Part shown: positions 1-8,173 of the stretch, in pieces
Layout of the letters: every line of letters starts with the position of its first letter
How positions within the stretch are numbered: the stretch's first letter is position 1
NCBI GenBank assembly: GCA_016870995.1
Contig: VFZU01000017.1
Span: forward strand, 1-64,000
Direction of reading: 5' to 3'
DNA: 64,000 nt
Source: Acidobacteriota bacterium
GTDB taxonomy: Bacteria; Acidobacteriota; Terriglobia; Bryobacterales; Bryobacteraceae
Position numbers and translations under genes: made by a program
The notes under the pieces: generated by a model
Seen by the model: only the letters and a program-made list of their open reading frames with translations
What the model was told of the DNA's origin: nothing
The model's database searches: none

Positions 1-131
1 TAGGGCAAAAACCAAAGCTTTGCGGCTTCCGGCGGAGCTCTGCCCGGCCGCAAAAACCTTCTCGAATGCCTAAGAAACGATCAAGAAAAAACCAGAACTG
101 ACGAACAGGGGCTTTTTCAACAGGCTCCTAG
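1..131. mobile_element. Probable right end of an insertion sequence
   Basis: The stretch at about 108-131 reads ggggctttttcaacaggctc and then ctag. This strongly resembles the terminal inverted repeats of many DDE-type insertion sequences, which often start GGGG(A)CTTTTTCAACA. Directly after it, at 132, the reading frame of a histidine kinase begins in the middle of its sensor domain, with an in-frame stop (TAG, 129-131) at the junction. No transposase can be recognised in the 107 bases to the left, so the family is unknown and the other end lies outside the window. The call rests on the end motif and the truncated neighbour. Confidence 0.45.
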
Positions 132-164
132 AAACCTGGGGCTGATAGGCCGGATGGCGCGATT

Positions 165-1997
165 GTGGATTTGTTTAATGAGGCAGCAAAGCTGCGCGGG
201 GTCCAGTTGAAATGGGTAATGTGGCATGATGCGCCAGAAGAGCTGTATCGTCAAGGCAAGGCAGACTTATTGTTGATGTCGGTGGTGACACCGGAACGTG
301 CCCGGTCGTTCTACCTGACAGAGCCTTGGCTGCGCATCGAGGGGCAACTGGTTTGGCGAAAGTCGCCAGGCGAACGAGGACTGCCGAATTTTGCAGGAAA
401 GCAGATTGGCGTACCTGGATACCGGCTTTACGAGACAATCGCGAAGAAGAATTTCACCAGTTCAAGAATCGTTCGGAGAGCGTCCCGGATTGAATTGCTA
501 GAAATGGTTTGCAAGGGTGAATTGGATGCAGCAGTTGTGGATGCGCGTTCGGTGACAATGATGCTGCTGGACCGGCCGGAAGTCTGCAATGGGGTGCAGT
601 TTGGGATGAACCACATTGAAGAGACAGATGACATTCTTTCGATCATGAGCCGCAAGGATGCCCAATGGGCTGCAGATGAGTTGCGCGCAGGTATTTCGGA
701 CTTGAGTGCAAATGGCAGGATGCGAGCCATTTATGAGCAATGGGGCGTAGGATTCATGCCGGAAGTGCGCGTGATCGAAGAGGTGCAAAAGGCGAAGCGG
801 CAGAACGACATTTTGAGAAATCTCCTGATTGGCACAGCGATTTTGTTAGGCGCCATCGCGGTTCTTGCGATGCAGTTGCGCAGAGCACTTCGCGCCGCAG
901 ATAGGGCCAGTAAGGCGAAAAGCAGTTTTCTTGCCACGACGAGCCATGAGACGCGAACACCTCTCAAGGGAATTATCGGGCTGGCGGAGGCATTGAGCGA
1001 GGATTCAACGAGCGACGAACAGAAGCGAATGGCTTCGTCGATTGCGCAATGCGGCAAGAGCCTTGTGTCGCTCGTGAACGACGTACTCGACCATAGCAAG
1101 CTTGAGGCTGGGAAGCTCGACCTGGTCGCGGAACCCTTCTCGATGGCCGAGATGATGGATCCCATTGCCGCCAGCCTTGGCATTGTGGCAAGACAAAAGG
1201 GAATCGAGTTTCGCTGCGAGATTGATCCTGCACTGCCGGAATGGATGGAGGGGGACGCACACCGGCTGACGCAGGTATTGTTCAACCTTGTCGGCAACGC
1301 GATCAAGTTTGCGGCGGCAGGGCACGTGGCGGTCAAGATAGCGCCCACGGGGGATCTGGTGCGTTTTGAGGTGGCCGACACGGGAATCGGAATGAGCCTG
1401 GTGGAGCAGGCTCAACTATTCGAAGCCTTTTGGCAAGCTAAGCAAGACTCAACGCGTGTTCATGGAGGAACTGGGTTGGGGCTTTCGATCAGCCGGCGAC
1501 TTGTGGAAAAAATGGGTGGGGAAATTGGTGTAAAAAGTGCGCCGGGCGTTGGGTCGAAATTCTGGTTTGAATTGCGGCTGCCATCCTCAGTTGCCCCCAA
1601 GCTAACTACGGTTACTACTACGCGAAAAACAAGCGGCCCATTACGGATCTTGTTTGCCGATGACAATGAGGTGAACCAACGAGTGGTGGAGAGGTTGTTG
1701 TTGAAGCTTGGCCATGAGGTAGACCTCGCCGCGGATGGGAAAGAGGCGGTGGACAAGTTTGAGGTAGGGGGCTATGACCTCGTGCTGATGGATTGCCAGA
1801 TGCCGGTGGAGGATGGCTTCTCAGCGGCCCGCAGAATCCGTCAGATCGAGGCAGCGACAGGAAAGAATACGCCAATTCTCGCTTTGACGGCCCTTGCATT
1901 TCCCGAAGACCGGGAGCGGTGTCTGAAGGCGGGCATGAATGGCCATCTCTGCAAGCCAGTGAGCCTGAAGGCGCTCGAGGATGGGATCGCCGAGTGA
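165..1997 (+). CDS. Hybrid sensor histidine kinase, 5'-truncated (periplasmic solute-binding sensor, HisKA, HATPase, REC)
   Basis: Transmembrane hybrid kinase of a two-component system. Residues 1-200 are the larger part of a family-3 solute-binding sensor domain (VDLFNEAA, ADLLLMSVV, YEQWGVGF). A membrane helix lies near 220-240, followed by HisKA with phospho-His261 in SHETRTPL (T where E-[LI]-R is usual), an ATPase with N box, DTGIGMS and GGTGLGLS, and a C-terminal receiver with DD and phospho-acceptor Asp543 in LMDCQMP. The GTG at 165 is only the first possible start. The frame continues upstream to 132 (GADRPDGAI before VDLF), where it meets a stop and a putative IS end. Signal peptide and first sensor strand are therefore missing, and the product is probably non-functional or cytoplasmically misplaced. 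Only one open downstream neighbour follows, in the opposite direction. Confidence 0.85.
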   Translation: MDLFNEAAKLRGVQLKWVMWHDAPEELYRQGKADLLLMSVVTPERARSFYLTEPWLRIEGQLVWRKSPGERGLPNFAGKQIGVPGYRLYETIAKKNFTSSRIVRRASRIELLEMVCKGELDAAVVDARSVTMMLLDRPEVCNGVQFGMNHIEETDDILSIMSRKDAQWAADELRAGISDLSANGRMRAIYEQWGVGFMPEVRVIEEVQKAKRQNDILRNLLIGTAILLGAIAVLAMQLRRALRAADRASKAKSSFLATTSHETRTPLKGIIGLAEALSEDSTSDEQKRMASSIAQCGKSLVSLVNDVLDHSKLEAGKLDLVAEPFSMAEMMDPIAASLGIVARQKGIEFRCEIDPALPEWMEGDAHRLTQVLFNLVGNAIKFAAAGHVAVKIAPTGDLVRFEVADTGIGMSLVEQAQLFEAFWQAKQDSTRVHGGTGLGLSISRRLVEKMGGEIGVKSAPGVGSKFWFELRLPSSVAPKLTTVTTTRKTSGPLRILFADDNEVNQRVVERLLLKLGHEVDLAADGKEAVDKFEVGGYDLVLMDCQMPVEDGFSAARRIRQIEAATGKNTPILALTALAFPEDRERCLKAGMNGHLCKPVSLKALEDGIAE

Positions 1998-2007
1998 GTG
2001 GGAGGAG

Positions 2008-2751
2008 TTACTTCTTTCCGGCCTTGACGAGAGCCTGGATCTCCGGGGGAAGGGCGAACATAGTTTCAGGGACGGAGTCGTTGAATTTAACGCTCGTGAA
2101 GTTCATCACCATGGAGACAGCCCCCATTTCGTTGGTGAGCTTTACCGGGGTCTTGATCCCTTCAATGACTCGGTATTCGTTGACGACGGCGACGATGGGA
2201 ACTTCTCCCATCGGCGAGGGCATGATCATGCGTGTCTTGACCAGCAGCCCGGTTTCTTTGTCGTAGTATTGTTCCTCGGGCTTGCCTTCCTTGGGCGTCA
2301 TGCGGAGCTTATACACGGTGCGGCCCTCGAAGGTCTCTTCACCGACGAGCTCAGCCTTGGAGTAGCAGTTATCTTTTTCAAGAGGGCCACGACCATATTC
2401 GCTGAGGGCGCCCGCTGCACAGGTAGCGAGAAACTTTTCAACGCCGGTTTTCAGACGTGGGCCGAGAACGGTTTTGTCCCAAACGGTGAGGCCGTCGCTG
2501 CCATCTTCCTGTTTGCCGATGCCGGGCAGATCCACAACCGTGTAATACTTGCCGCCGTCCTTTCGGTACATGCGCATTTCGCCTTTGACGCCCTGGCCTT
2601 TGATCTCCATGGTGCCAAGCATCGAGACGCTCTTCACCTTGTCGTAGGCGGCCTTGCCGCCGGTAACTTCGAGATACCGTTCAAGGATTTTGTCGGCGGG
2701 GTTTTGAGCAAAAGAGACGCTAACGGCGCAGAGCCACAGAAGGGTTCGCAT
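2008..2751 (-). CDS. Secreted protein, LolA-like/outer-membrane lipoprotein-sorting fold suspected
   Basis: A 247-residue exported protein with a short signal peptide (MRTLLWLCAVSVSFAQ). Mature sequence begins with a helix (ADKILERYLEVTGGKAAYDKVKSV) and continues as alternating strands (GTMEIKGQGVKGEMRMYRK, TVYKLRMTPKEG, YYDKETGLLVKTRM), a layout typical of LolA/LolB-fold proteins that are common in Acidobacteria near peptidases. I recognise the type, not a named family. Its start overlaps the end of the upstream S41 peptidase gene by 32 bases, so the two are co-transcribed and probably translationally coupled. Confidence 0.6.
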   Translation of the reverse strand: MRTLLWLCAVSVSFAQNPADKILERYLEVTGGKAAYDKVKSVSMLGTMEIKGQGVKGEMRMYRKDGGKYYTVVDLPGIGKQEDGSDGLTVWDKTVLGPRLKTGVEKFLATCAAGALSEYGRGPLEKDNCYSKAELVGEETFEGRTVYKLRMTPKEGKPEEQYYDKETGLLVKTRMIMPSPMGEVPIVAVVNEYRVIEGIKTPVKLTNEMGAVSMVMNFTSVKFNDSVPETMFALPPEIQALVKAGKK

Positions 2752-3970
2752 ACACCCAATTTATCGCAGCCTCAATCGGAAGATCCCGTTGAGCTCTCAG
2801 GGCGGCACGAGTGTGAGCCACCTCGAGGTCAGGTTTAACTCCGACTCCTTCCAGTTCCCTGCCCGACTCTGAAACATAGTTAGCAACAGCGAATTGAAAA
2901 AGGTCTCCGTTGGGCAGAGTCTCGATAACGCTGGGAAGTGCCGCGCCAGCCGTTCGCGCTCCGAAAATACAAGCACGCTTCAGGTCTTGAAGGCCACCAG
3001 CGAGAATTTCGCTAGTGGATGCAGAGGCACTATCGACGAGAACAGCCAAAGGGCCCCCAAACCCATTGAGACGTGGGATAACTGCAAAGTCTAGATCTAC
3101 GCCGCGCTGGTACATGGTTCCGAGTTTGACGCCTGCATCTTTTACAAACCAACCCGCCATGGCGTTAGCCATGACGGCAACGCCGCCGGGGTTGCCGCGG
3201 AGGTCGATGATAAACCCTTTGCATTTTGCGCAGGTTTGAATGGCCTGTTCAAATTGTGGAAGAACACGAACGACGTCGAGGAACATGTCGAGACGGAAGT
3301 AGCCCACATCTTTGTTCTTTCCAAGAAGGGCGAATTCACGTTGCACATTGACGCCCTGCACAAAGCCGAAGCCAGAAGAACCATCGCGCTCTGGCATTTT
3401 GAGAGTGACTTTTTTCTTGAGGCCACCGGGCAGCACAAAATCGTAGCTGAGCGATTCGCCAGCGAAACCACTGATCTGGTTCTGGAGCATTTGATGAAGG
3501 CGGAGCCCCGTTTGGAGGGTTTCGGCCACTTCGATCTTAGTGAGGATGGGAGTTCCGTCCACAGCTTTTAGCTCCCAGCCCAGTGCAACCTGGGTGAATT
3601 TAGGATTCAGCCCGGTGACAACCACTCTGCCCTCCACCAGGCCGACGCGGAAGCCAGGCGAGGTGCCACCACCCTGGCGCATCGCAGAGTTGCCTTTCAT
3701 CTCAAGACCTGCAATGGCGTAGTGGCTCTTGCCAATTTTGGAAATCATTTCGCGAAGGATCGTGCGGACTTCGGATTGGTTGGCCGCGGCCTGGACACGC
3801 TGGCGGTACGGCTCACGCAAAGACTCCCAACTGCCACCGCCAGGGAGGGATTCGAGATGCTTGGGATTCCAGTGTTTGTCGGCGACGGTTTTCCAGACGG
3901 CGTCGAAGGTCTCAAGCTGTTGGGGGTGAGCCGCAAGGGAGACCAGTAGGGCGGCCAGGATACGAATCAT
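2720..3970 (-). CDS. S41-family serine peptidase (C-terminal-processing/tricorn-like)
   Basis: Exported peptidase, 416 residues, with a signal peptide (MIRILAALLVSLAAHPQQ). A PDZ-like segment (GLVEGRVVVTGLNP..ALGWELKAVDGTPI) precedes the catalytic domain. The nucleophile motif is DSASASTSEILAGGLQD, and GYFRLDMF and FIIDLRGNPGG are the usual S41 strands. In CtpA/Tsp a lysine lies 25 residues after the serine (FGKG); here that position is alanine (ARTAGAA). An upstream SHY motif could supply the His used by tricorn-type (S41B) members. The substrate is unknown. It is the first gene of a two-gene unit with the overlapping secreted protein downstream. Confidence 0.8.
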   Translation of the reverse strand: MIRILAALLVSLAAHPQQLETFDAVWKTVADKHWNPKHLESLPGGGSWESLREPYRQRVQAAANQSEVRTILREMISKIGKSHYAIAGLEMKGNSAMRQGGGTSPGFRVGLVEGRVVVTGLNPKFTQVALGWELKAVDGTPILTKIEVAETLQTGLRLHQMLQNQISGFAGESLSYDFVLPGGLKKKVTLKMPERDGSSGFGFVQGVNVQREFALLGKNKDVGYFRLDMFLDVVRVLPQFEQAIQTCAKCKGFIIDLRGNPGGVAVMANAMAGWFVKDAGVKLGTMYQRGVDLDFAVIPRLNGFGGPLAVLVDSASASTSEILAGGLQDLKRACIFGARTAGAALPSVIETLPNGDLFQFAVANYVSESGRELEGVGVKPDLEVAHTRAALRAQRDLPIEAAINWVYANPSVALRR

Positions 3971-4634
3971 TGATCTAATTATCCCTGAGGCAGGTCACGT
4001 GGTTTGAGGGCTCCACTGAGGCGGCAAAGTCGATTGAGGATCTCAAGGGACTCTCTGGCATGCAATCTTGGCGAGATTTGGTTCTCGATTTAGTGCCAAT
4101 TGAGACTGAGGTGGTGCCTGATTGCGGCAATGCGGCGTGGTCAAGGATCCTAACCCCAAAGACTGACTTACGTTAAACCACACGTTTGGAGTTTCCAAAA
4201 TGAGCGGCATTCGATACACCGGGTTGCGAGTTTTCGGGCAGATCTCAACAAGAGTGTTCTTCTATGGCGAGACCAGTCAGGATGGAGTGGTCGACGGTGT
4301 GAGTGGCTATGCGTGGGATCTCTCGTGAAGCAACGATTTGTCGAAGCATTGCTGGACTTCACGACCTGCTTCGAGCAATTCATCTAAAGTTCATCCCGGC
4401 AAATTGGGGAAAAGGTGCTGGACTTACCCGAGGCTTGAACTATCTGTCGGCTGTGCGTTACGGATATCGAATTGGAACGAGTCGACAAAAGAATGGATGG
4501 CTTCCAGATCATTCCGATTGCATGGTTCGCTCAGTCGGACATTTTCTGGCTCAAGGCCGTATCTGTTTCGGAACTCGCCGCTCAGCCTGGCTGCGAGCCA
4601 CTGAATTAGTTGATGGAGCGTTATCATTAGGTAT
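3971..4634. other. 664-base region without an intact gene; short coding-like fragments
   Basis: Several short frames have protein-like composition, but none makes a complete recognisable gene. At about 4008-4180 (+) an open frame with no upstream start encodes residues such as SIEDLKGLSGMQSW and LVPIETEVVPDCG. At 4200-4328 and 4325-4387 (+) two tiny ORFs overlap. A minus-strand frame ending at 4424 ([17 protein letters not shown]) runs towards the next gene's start. The pattern fits a decayed gene or an unannotated small operon. No terminator, RNA or repeat was recognised. Confidence 0.35.
4200..4328 (+). CDS. Possible 42-residue hypothetical protein
   Basis: ATG at 4200 is preceded by GGAG (4188-4191) at an 8-base spacing, a good ribosome-binding site. 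The product begins MSGIRYTGLRVFGQ and ends SGYAWDLS. Its stop overlaps a GTG that opens a 20-residue frame (4325-4387; VKQRFVEALLDF..). There is no recognisable family. It could be a small gene or the start of a frameshifted longer one. Confidence 0.25.
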   Translation: MSGIRYTGLRVFGQISTRVFFYGETSQDGVVDGVSGYAWDLS

Positions 4635-5858
4635 ATGAACGAGCAAATCACTCCTGAGAACCGGTTGCCGGTGACGGTGTTATCGGGCTTTCTCGGAGCC
4701 GGCAAGACGACACTTCTGAATCATGTTTTGAACAATCGGGAAGGGCTTCGCGTGGCGGTGATTGTGAACGACATGAGCGAAGTAAACATCGATGCGGCGT
4801 TGGTGGGCGGGCTCGACCGCGTGAACGAAAAGCTGGTTGAAATGTCGAATGGATGCATCTGCTGCACGCTACGGGAAGACTTGCTCGTAGAGGTAGCCAA
4901 GCTGGCGAGTGAAGGACGGTTCGACTATCTGTTGATCGAATCGAGTGGGATCAGCGAGCCGATGCCAGTAGCTGCAACATTTAGCTTCGAGGACGAGGCG
5001 GGCAAGTCCTTGAGCCAGGTGGCGAAGCTGGACACGATGGTGACGGTGGTGGACGGCGAGAAGTTTCTCGAGGACATGGAATCGTACGACGACCTGGTCG
5101 AACGGCACCTGGCATTGAACGAAGAAGATATTAGGAATGTTGCAGATCTCCTGATCGATCAGGTTGAGTTTGCCAATGTGATCGTGATTAACAAGACCGA
5201 CCGAATGGACGCGGCGGGAGTTAGCAGGCTCGAAGGCATTCTGAAAAAGATCAATCCAGCGGCAAAGCTGGTGAGAACCGTGCGGGGACAAATCGAGGGC
5301 CGGCAGATTCTAAACACAGGAATGTACCGTGATGAAGAAGCAAGCCGCATGTCCGGTTGGCTCGAAGAACTCCAGGGCAGACACACGCCAGAAAGCGAAG
5401 AATATGGCATTTCGAGCTTCGTGTTCCGGGCCCGGCGACCCTTTCATCCAAAGCGATTGTGGGACACGCTTGGCGAAACGTTTGAAGGAGTGCTCCGGGC
5501 CAAAGGCTTCTTTTGGATTGCCACGAAACACGACATCATCGGGGTATATTCGCAAGCAGGAAATTGTGTCAACACCGAGCCGCAGCGCTACTGGTTTGCA
5601 GCTGTCGATCGGAGCCAGTGGCCCGAAGATGAGGCATCACTGAAGGCGCTCGAGCAATTGTGGCAGGAGCCGTACGGTGACCGCATGCAGGAAATGGTCT
5701 TCATCGGTATCGATATGAACCGAGCAGATATCGAGGCCAGATTGAATGACTGCCTGCTGACAGATGAAGAAATGCAACTGGGACCTGAAGGATGGACTGC
5801 ATTCGAAGACCCATTTGGGGAATGGGAACGCGAAGCAGAAGAAGAAACCATCAACTAG
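4635..5858 (+). CDS. CobW/COG0523-family GTPase, ZigA-like metal chaperone
   Basis: G3E-family P-loop GTPase thought to deliver metal ions, usually Zn(II), to client enzymes in the cytoplasm. Walker A is GFLGAGKTT (18-26), the metal-binding CxCC motif is C74-C76-C77 ([11 protein letters not shown]), Walker B region [11 protein letters not shown], and the base-specificity motif is NKTD. The C-terminal CobW_C domain starts near residue 250 ([15 protein letters not shown]). The length of 407 matches the ZigA/YciC subgroup rather than the shorter YjiA type. No Zur-like operator was found in front of it. It is monocistronic and its stop codon overlaps that of the convergent SRPBCC gene. Confidence 0.9.
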   Translation: MNEQITPENRLPVTVLSGFLGAGKTTLLNHVLNNREGLRVAVIVNDMSEVNIDAALVGGLDRVNEKLVEMSNGCICCTLREDLLVEVAKLASEGRFDYLLIESSGISEPMPVAATFSFEDEAGKSLSQVAKLDTMVTVVDGEKFLEDMESYDDLVERHLALNEEDIRNVADLLIDQVEFANVIVINKTDRMDAAGVSRLEGILKKINPAAKLVRTVRGQIEGRQILNTGMYRDEEASRMSGWLEELQGRHTPESEEYGISSFVFRARRPFHPKRLWDTLGETFEGVLRAKGFFWIATKHDIIGVYSQAGNCVNTEPQRYWFAAVDRSQWPEDEASLKALEQLWQEPYGDRMQEMVFIGIDMNRADIEARLNDCLLTDEEMQLGPEGWTAFEDPFGEWEREAEEETIN

Positions 5859-6360
5859 TGGCTTTCGGCGTAGCGCTTGATGGCAGTCAGTGTCTTCATT
5901 TCCTCCGCATGGGCATCCATGAATATCGCCATGGTACGCAGGAGCGGATTGTGAAATTGCATCACTGATTTGTGATCAATGCGCGAGCCGGTTGGGGTGG
6001 CTGTGACGGTTGTGTCCCACATACCGTCGAGCCCCATCGAATGTTCTAACGACTTTGTGACGATGTGGCGCGGCGGCTCGGCCGATACCACTTCCATGGT
6101 GCCGGAGCCTTCAGACGACACCATCTTGTAGCGCAGAGGCGATTGGTTGGTGATTTCAATTCGGCCAACCTCAGGCCAGTACTTTGGGATTTCGTTGGGA
6201 TCGGCCAACAGCTTGTAAATCACCTCCGGCGGGCGGCCGATCTCAATTGATACTTCTTTGCGATCTCAGGGCTGCGCATGAGCCCAACGAGATATGCGAT
6301 AGCCACCAGACCGGCAATTGCGGCTATTGGAAAGAAAATCCATTGCGTGATGCGGTTCAT
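5855..6360 (-). pseudogene. Membrane-anchored SRPBCC-domain protein, single-base frameshift
   Basis: The SRPBCC (START-like lipid/hydrophobic ligand-binding) part is open from 6223 (GTG) to 5855, with residues such as PPEVIYKLLADPNEIP, and YWPEVGRIEI. The true start is the ATG at 6360, which overlaps the stop of the upstream gene (ATGA). It encodes MNRITQWIFFPIAAIAG, then an N-terminal membrane helix up to MRSPEIAKK. The two parts are in different frames, and restoring one base near 6250-6257 joins ..AKK to VSIEIGRPPEV. So the gene is frameshifted, or one base was lost in sequencing. Third gene of the ArsR-SRPBCC-SRPBCC operon. Confidence 0.7.
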
Positions 6361-7097
6361 AACTCCACTCCTGAGAAAATTGAATTGAGCGTTTCGGCAT
6401 GTTGGGTGGCATCACCGAAAAGCCAAGCCTGGAGCGTGAAGTACGACTTGTCGCCCATTTGTTCGATAAAGAGCCCCATCAGGCTTTGATTCCATTCGGC
6501 GATTGTGAGCAGATGATAGCCTGGCTTTTCAGGATCAAGGCGCACACCACTCAGCCCTACGGTTGAGCTGTAAGGTTGGTTTAGAGCCAATTGATCGAGG
6601 GCCGGTGCAATACCGAGAGCGGCAGCAAGCTTGGGTGTCAGCACTTCACGGGTGGCATCGATGACGCGGAACAGGCAGACGGGCTTGCAGGGTTCACCTC
6701 GATGGTGCTCAATTGCAAACTTGAGAGCACACATGAAGGTGCGCCAGCCACCATTGACGGCTTCATACTCGTCTTCGAACTTAGCCCCATCACCGAAGCC
6801 GCTCTGGAACAGCGTGACGCTCGTCGTGCCGTCTTTCGCTTCAATTTCGAACTCGATCAATTTGGGGTTTTCCGCTCCCTCAGTCCAGGCGAATCGCTTG
6901 CCCGGTTCCCATATGCGTATCGGGGCCGTGCCTTCCATACCCGGCCCCCAACTGACCATGATGCTGCCACCCTCGCCAGGGGTGACCGCAGCCGCGGGGG
7001 CGAACCATCGGACAATTCACTCAGCGGTGGTAATGTGCTGCCAGACTTCGTCCGGCGTGGCATCAATTTGCACAACGTGTTTTTGTCTACGTGACAT
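6357..7097 (-). pseudogene. AHSA1/SRPBCC-domain protein interrupted by an in-frame UGA
   Basis: Activator-of-Hsp90-like SRPBCC protein of the type encoded next to ArsR regulators. The start is the ATG at 7097, three bases after the stop of the regulator gene. Residues 1-26 (MSRRQKHVVQIDATPDEVW, then QHITTAE) are followed by TGA at 7017-7019, and then the same frame continues IVRWFAPAAAVTPGEGGS to the natural stop at 6357. Homologues as I know them have Gly, Glu or Lys here (TTAEGI..WF), so GGA to TGA is the simplest explanation. A hairpin follows the UGA, so recoding cannot be excluded. The remainder (from Met 6959) lacks the first strand and helix of the fold. Confidence 0.75.
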
Positions 7098-7100
7098 GGG

Positions 7101-7730
7101 TTAGCTTTCTACCAAGGCGGACTCGGTGTTGGGTTCAACTTCTTTGGTGATCTTGGGCCAGGCACCGACGGTGATGCGGAAGGCGCGGCCAGAGGGGGCA
7201 GATTCGTCGTGATAGCGGGCTGCCTGTGCAGCCATAAAGTTGGCGACCTCGTTCGCAAAGCTGGCTCGATCTTCCGCACTGCGAAAGCGGATCTCAGTTT
7301 CGATCGTGAGCGTGGAGAGACGCTTTTGGGCTTGTGCGGCTCGAACCGTGAGCGTGGCGATGTCGCGAATAATGCGTGAGGCGGCAGCGACCAGATAGGC
7401 GCAGGAAAATCGATCGCGGCGAAGGGCCGGATCAGGGCCAAGCTGGCCCAGGGCTTCAGGGCTGATGAGATAGTGGGCGGCCCGAGCTCGAACGATACGC
7501 TCGGAAACATTGCCCTTGCGTTTGGTTTCGACCGGTTCGACCAAGCCAACCCGTTCGAGTTCGTGAAGGTGGTAATTCACTTTCTGGCGCGGAATCTCAA
7601 GAAGCTTCCCAAGCCCTGTGGCAGTGTTGGGCTCCAACTGGAGCTGTTGCAAAATGGCTTGCCTGCGCGGATCGAGCAGGACAGCAGCCGCTTCAGGTTC
7701 GCGAACGATTTGCAAAGCAAGGGCGGACAT
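7101..7730 (-). CDS. ArsR-type winged-helix transcriptional regulator
   Basis: A 209-residue regulator with an N-terminal winged helix-turn-helix (LLDPRRQAILQQL, then ATGLGKLLEIPRQKVNYHLHEL, residues 15-60) and a wing (VEPVETKRKGN). The C-terminal half has no clear metal-site cysteines and may sense another ligand or only dimerise. It heads an operon with two SRPBCC genes, a very common pairing in Acidobacteria and Actinobacteria. A perfect 16-base palindrome 19 bases upstream of its start is the probable operator, which predicts autoregulation. Confidence 0.85.
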   Translation of the reverse strand: MSALALQIVREPEAAAVLLDPRRQAILQQLQLEPNTATGLGKLLEIPRQKVNYHLHELERVGLVEPVETKRKGNVSERIVRARAAHYLISPEALGQLGPDPALRRDRFSCAYLVAAASRIIRDIATLTVRAAQAQKRLSTLTIETEIRFRSAEDRASFANEVANFMAAQAARYHDESAPSGRAFRITVGAWPKITKEVEPNTESALVES

Positions 7731-7748
7731 GAAGTCTACTGTGCCACC

Positions 7749-7764
7749 GACAAATTAATTTGTC
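7749..7764. promoter_or_regulatory. Probable operator, perfect 16-bp palindrome
   Basis: GACAAATTAATTTGTC is a perfect inverted repeat in the divergent intergenic space between the ArsR-type regulator (start 7730) and the DUF465 gene (start 7878). Its AT-rich core and position fit a winged-helix dimer site. It would control the ArsR-SRPBCC operon and might also touch the DUF465 promoter. Confidence 0.6.
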
Positions 7765-7877
7765 ATGCGAGAAAAAAACTACCCCCTTGTAACGCAAATC
7801 GAATGGTGGTAACAATATGTGCAACGGAGAGCCGGATAGGTTCTCCGGTGGATTCCAATACAAGGAGGAACCATCCT

Positions 7878-8111
7878 ATGACGTCATTGAACGATGAAGA
7901 AATCAAGACTCATCTCATGAATCTCGACCCGGAATTCCGCCGCCTGGCGGTGCAACATTCCGATTATTCCCGGCTTCTAAATGAGTTTGAGTCAAAACAA
8001 CATTTGAGTGAAGCCGAGCTTGCTGAAGAGGCCCGCCTGAAGAGAGTGAAACTGGCTCTCAAAGATCACATGCAGGAGATGATGTCGCAATACGCGGCAC
8101 AACCCGTCTAA
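7878..8111 (+). CDS. DUF465/YdcH-family small protein
   Basis: A 77-residue, mainly helical, charged protein. The start is chosen at 7878 because AAGGAGG lies at 7862-7868, nine bases upstream. Characteristic DUF465 features are the central FRRLAVQHSDYSRLLNEFE and a second helix with LSEAELAEEARLKRVKLALK. The family forms short helical hairpins of unknown function in the cytoplasm. A -35/-10 pair (TTGTAA near 7784, AACAAT about 18 bases further) may drive it. Confidence 0.8.
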   Translation: MTSLNDEEIKTHLMNLDPEFRRLAVQHSDYSRLLNEFESKQHLSEAELAEEARLKRVKLALKDHMQEMMSQYAAQPV

Positions 8112-8127
8112 GAGTGCAGTCTTACAG

Positions 8128-8173
8128 GCCTGGCCCCAACTTCTTATTTCTTTTGTGCCTGTTGGGGCCGGGC
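8128..8173. terminator. Strong hairpin between convergent genes
   Basis: Arms 8128-8140 (GCCTGGCCCCAAC) and 8161-8173 (GTTGGGGCCGGGC) form a 13-bp stem with one G.U pair and a 20-base loop. It lies downstream of the DUF465 stop and covers the last codons of the opposing AstE-like gene. No T-run follows on either strand, so it is not a classical intrinsic terminator. It could stop or stabilise transcripts from both sides. Confidence 0.4.

Noticed and set aside
7473-7877. Upstream extension of the DUF465 frame to 7473
   Set aside because: It would run through the ArsR gene and the operator; the real start at 7878 has a strong AAGGAGG.
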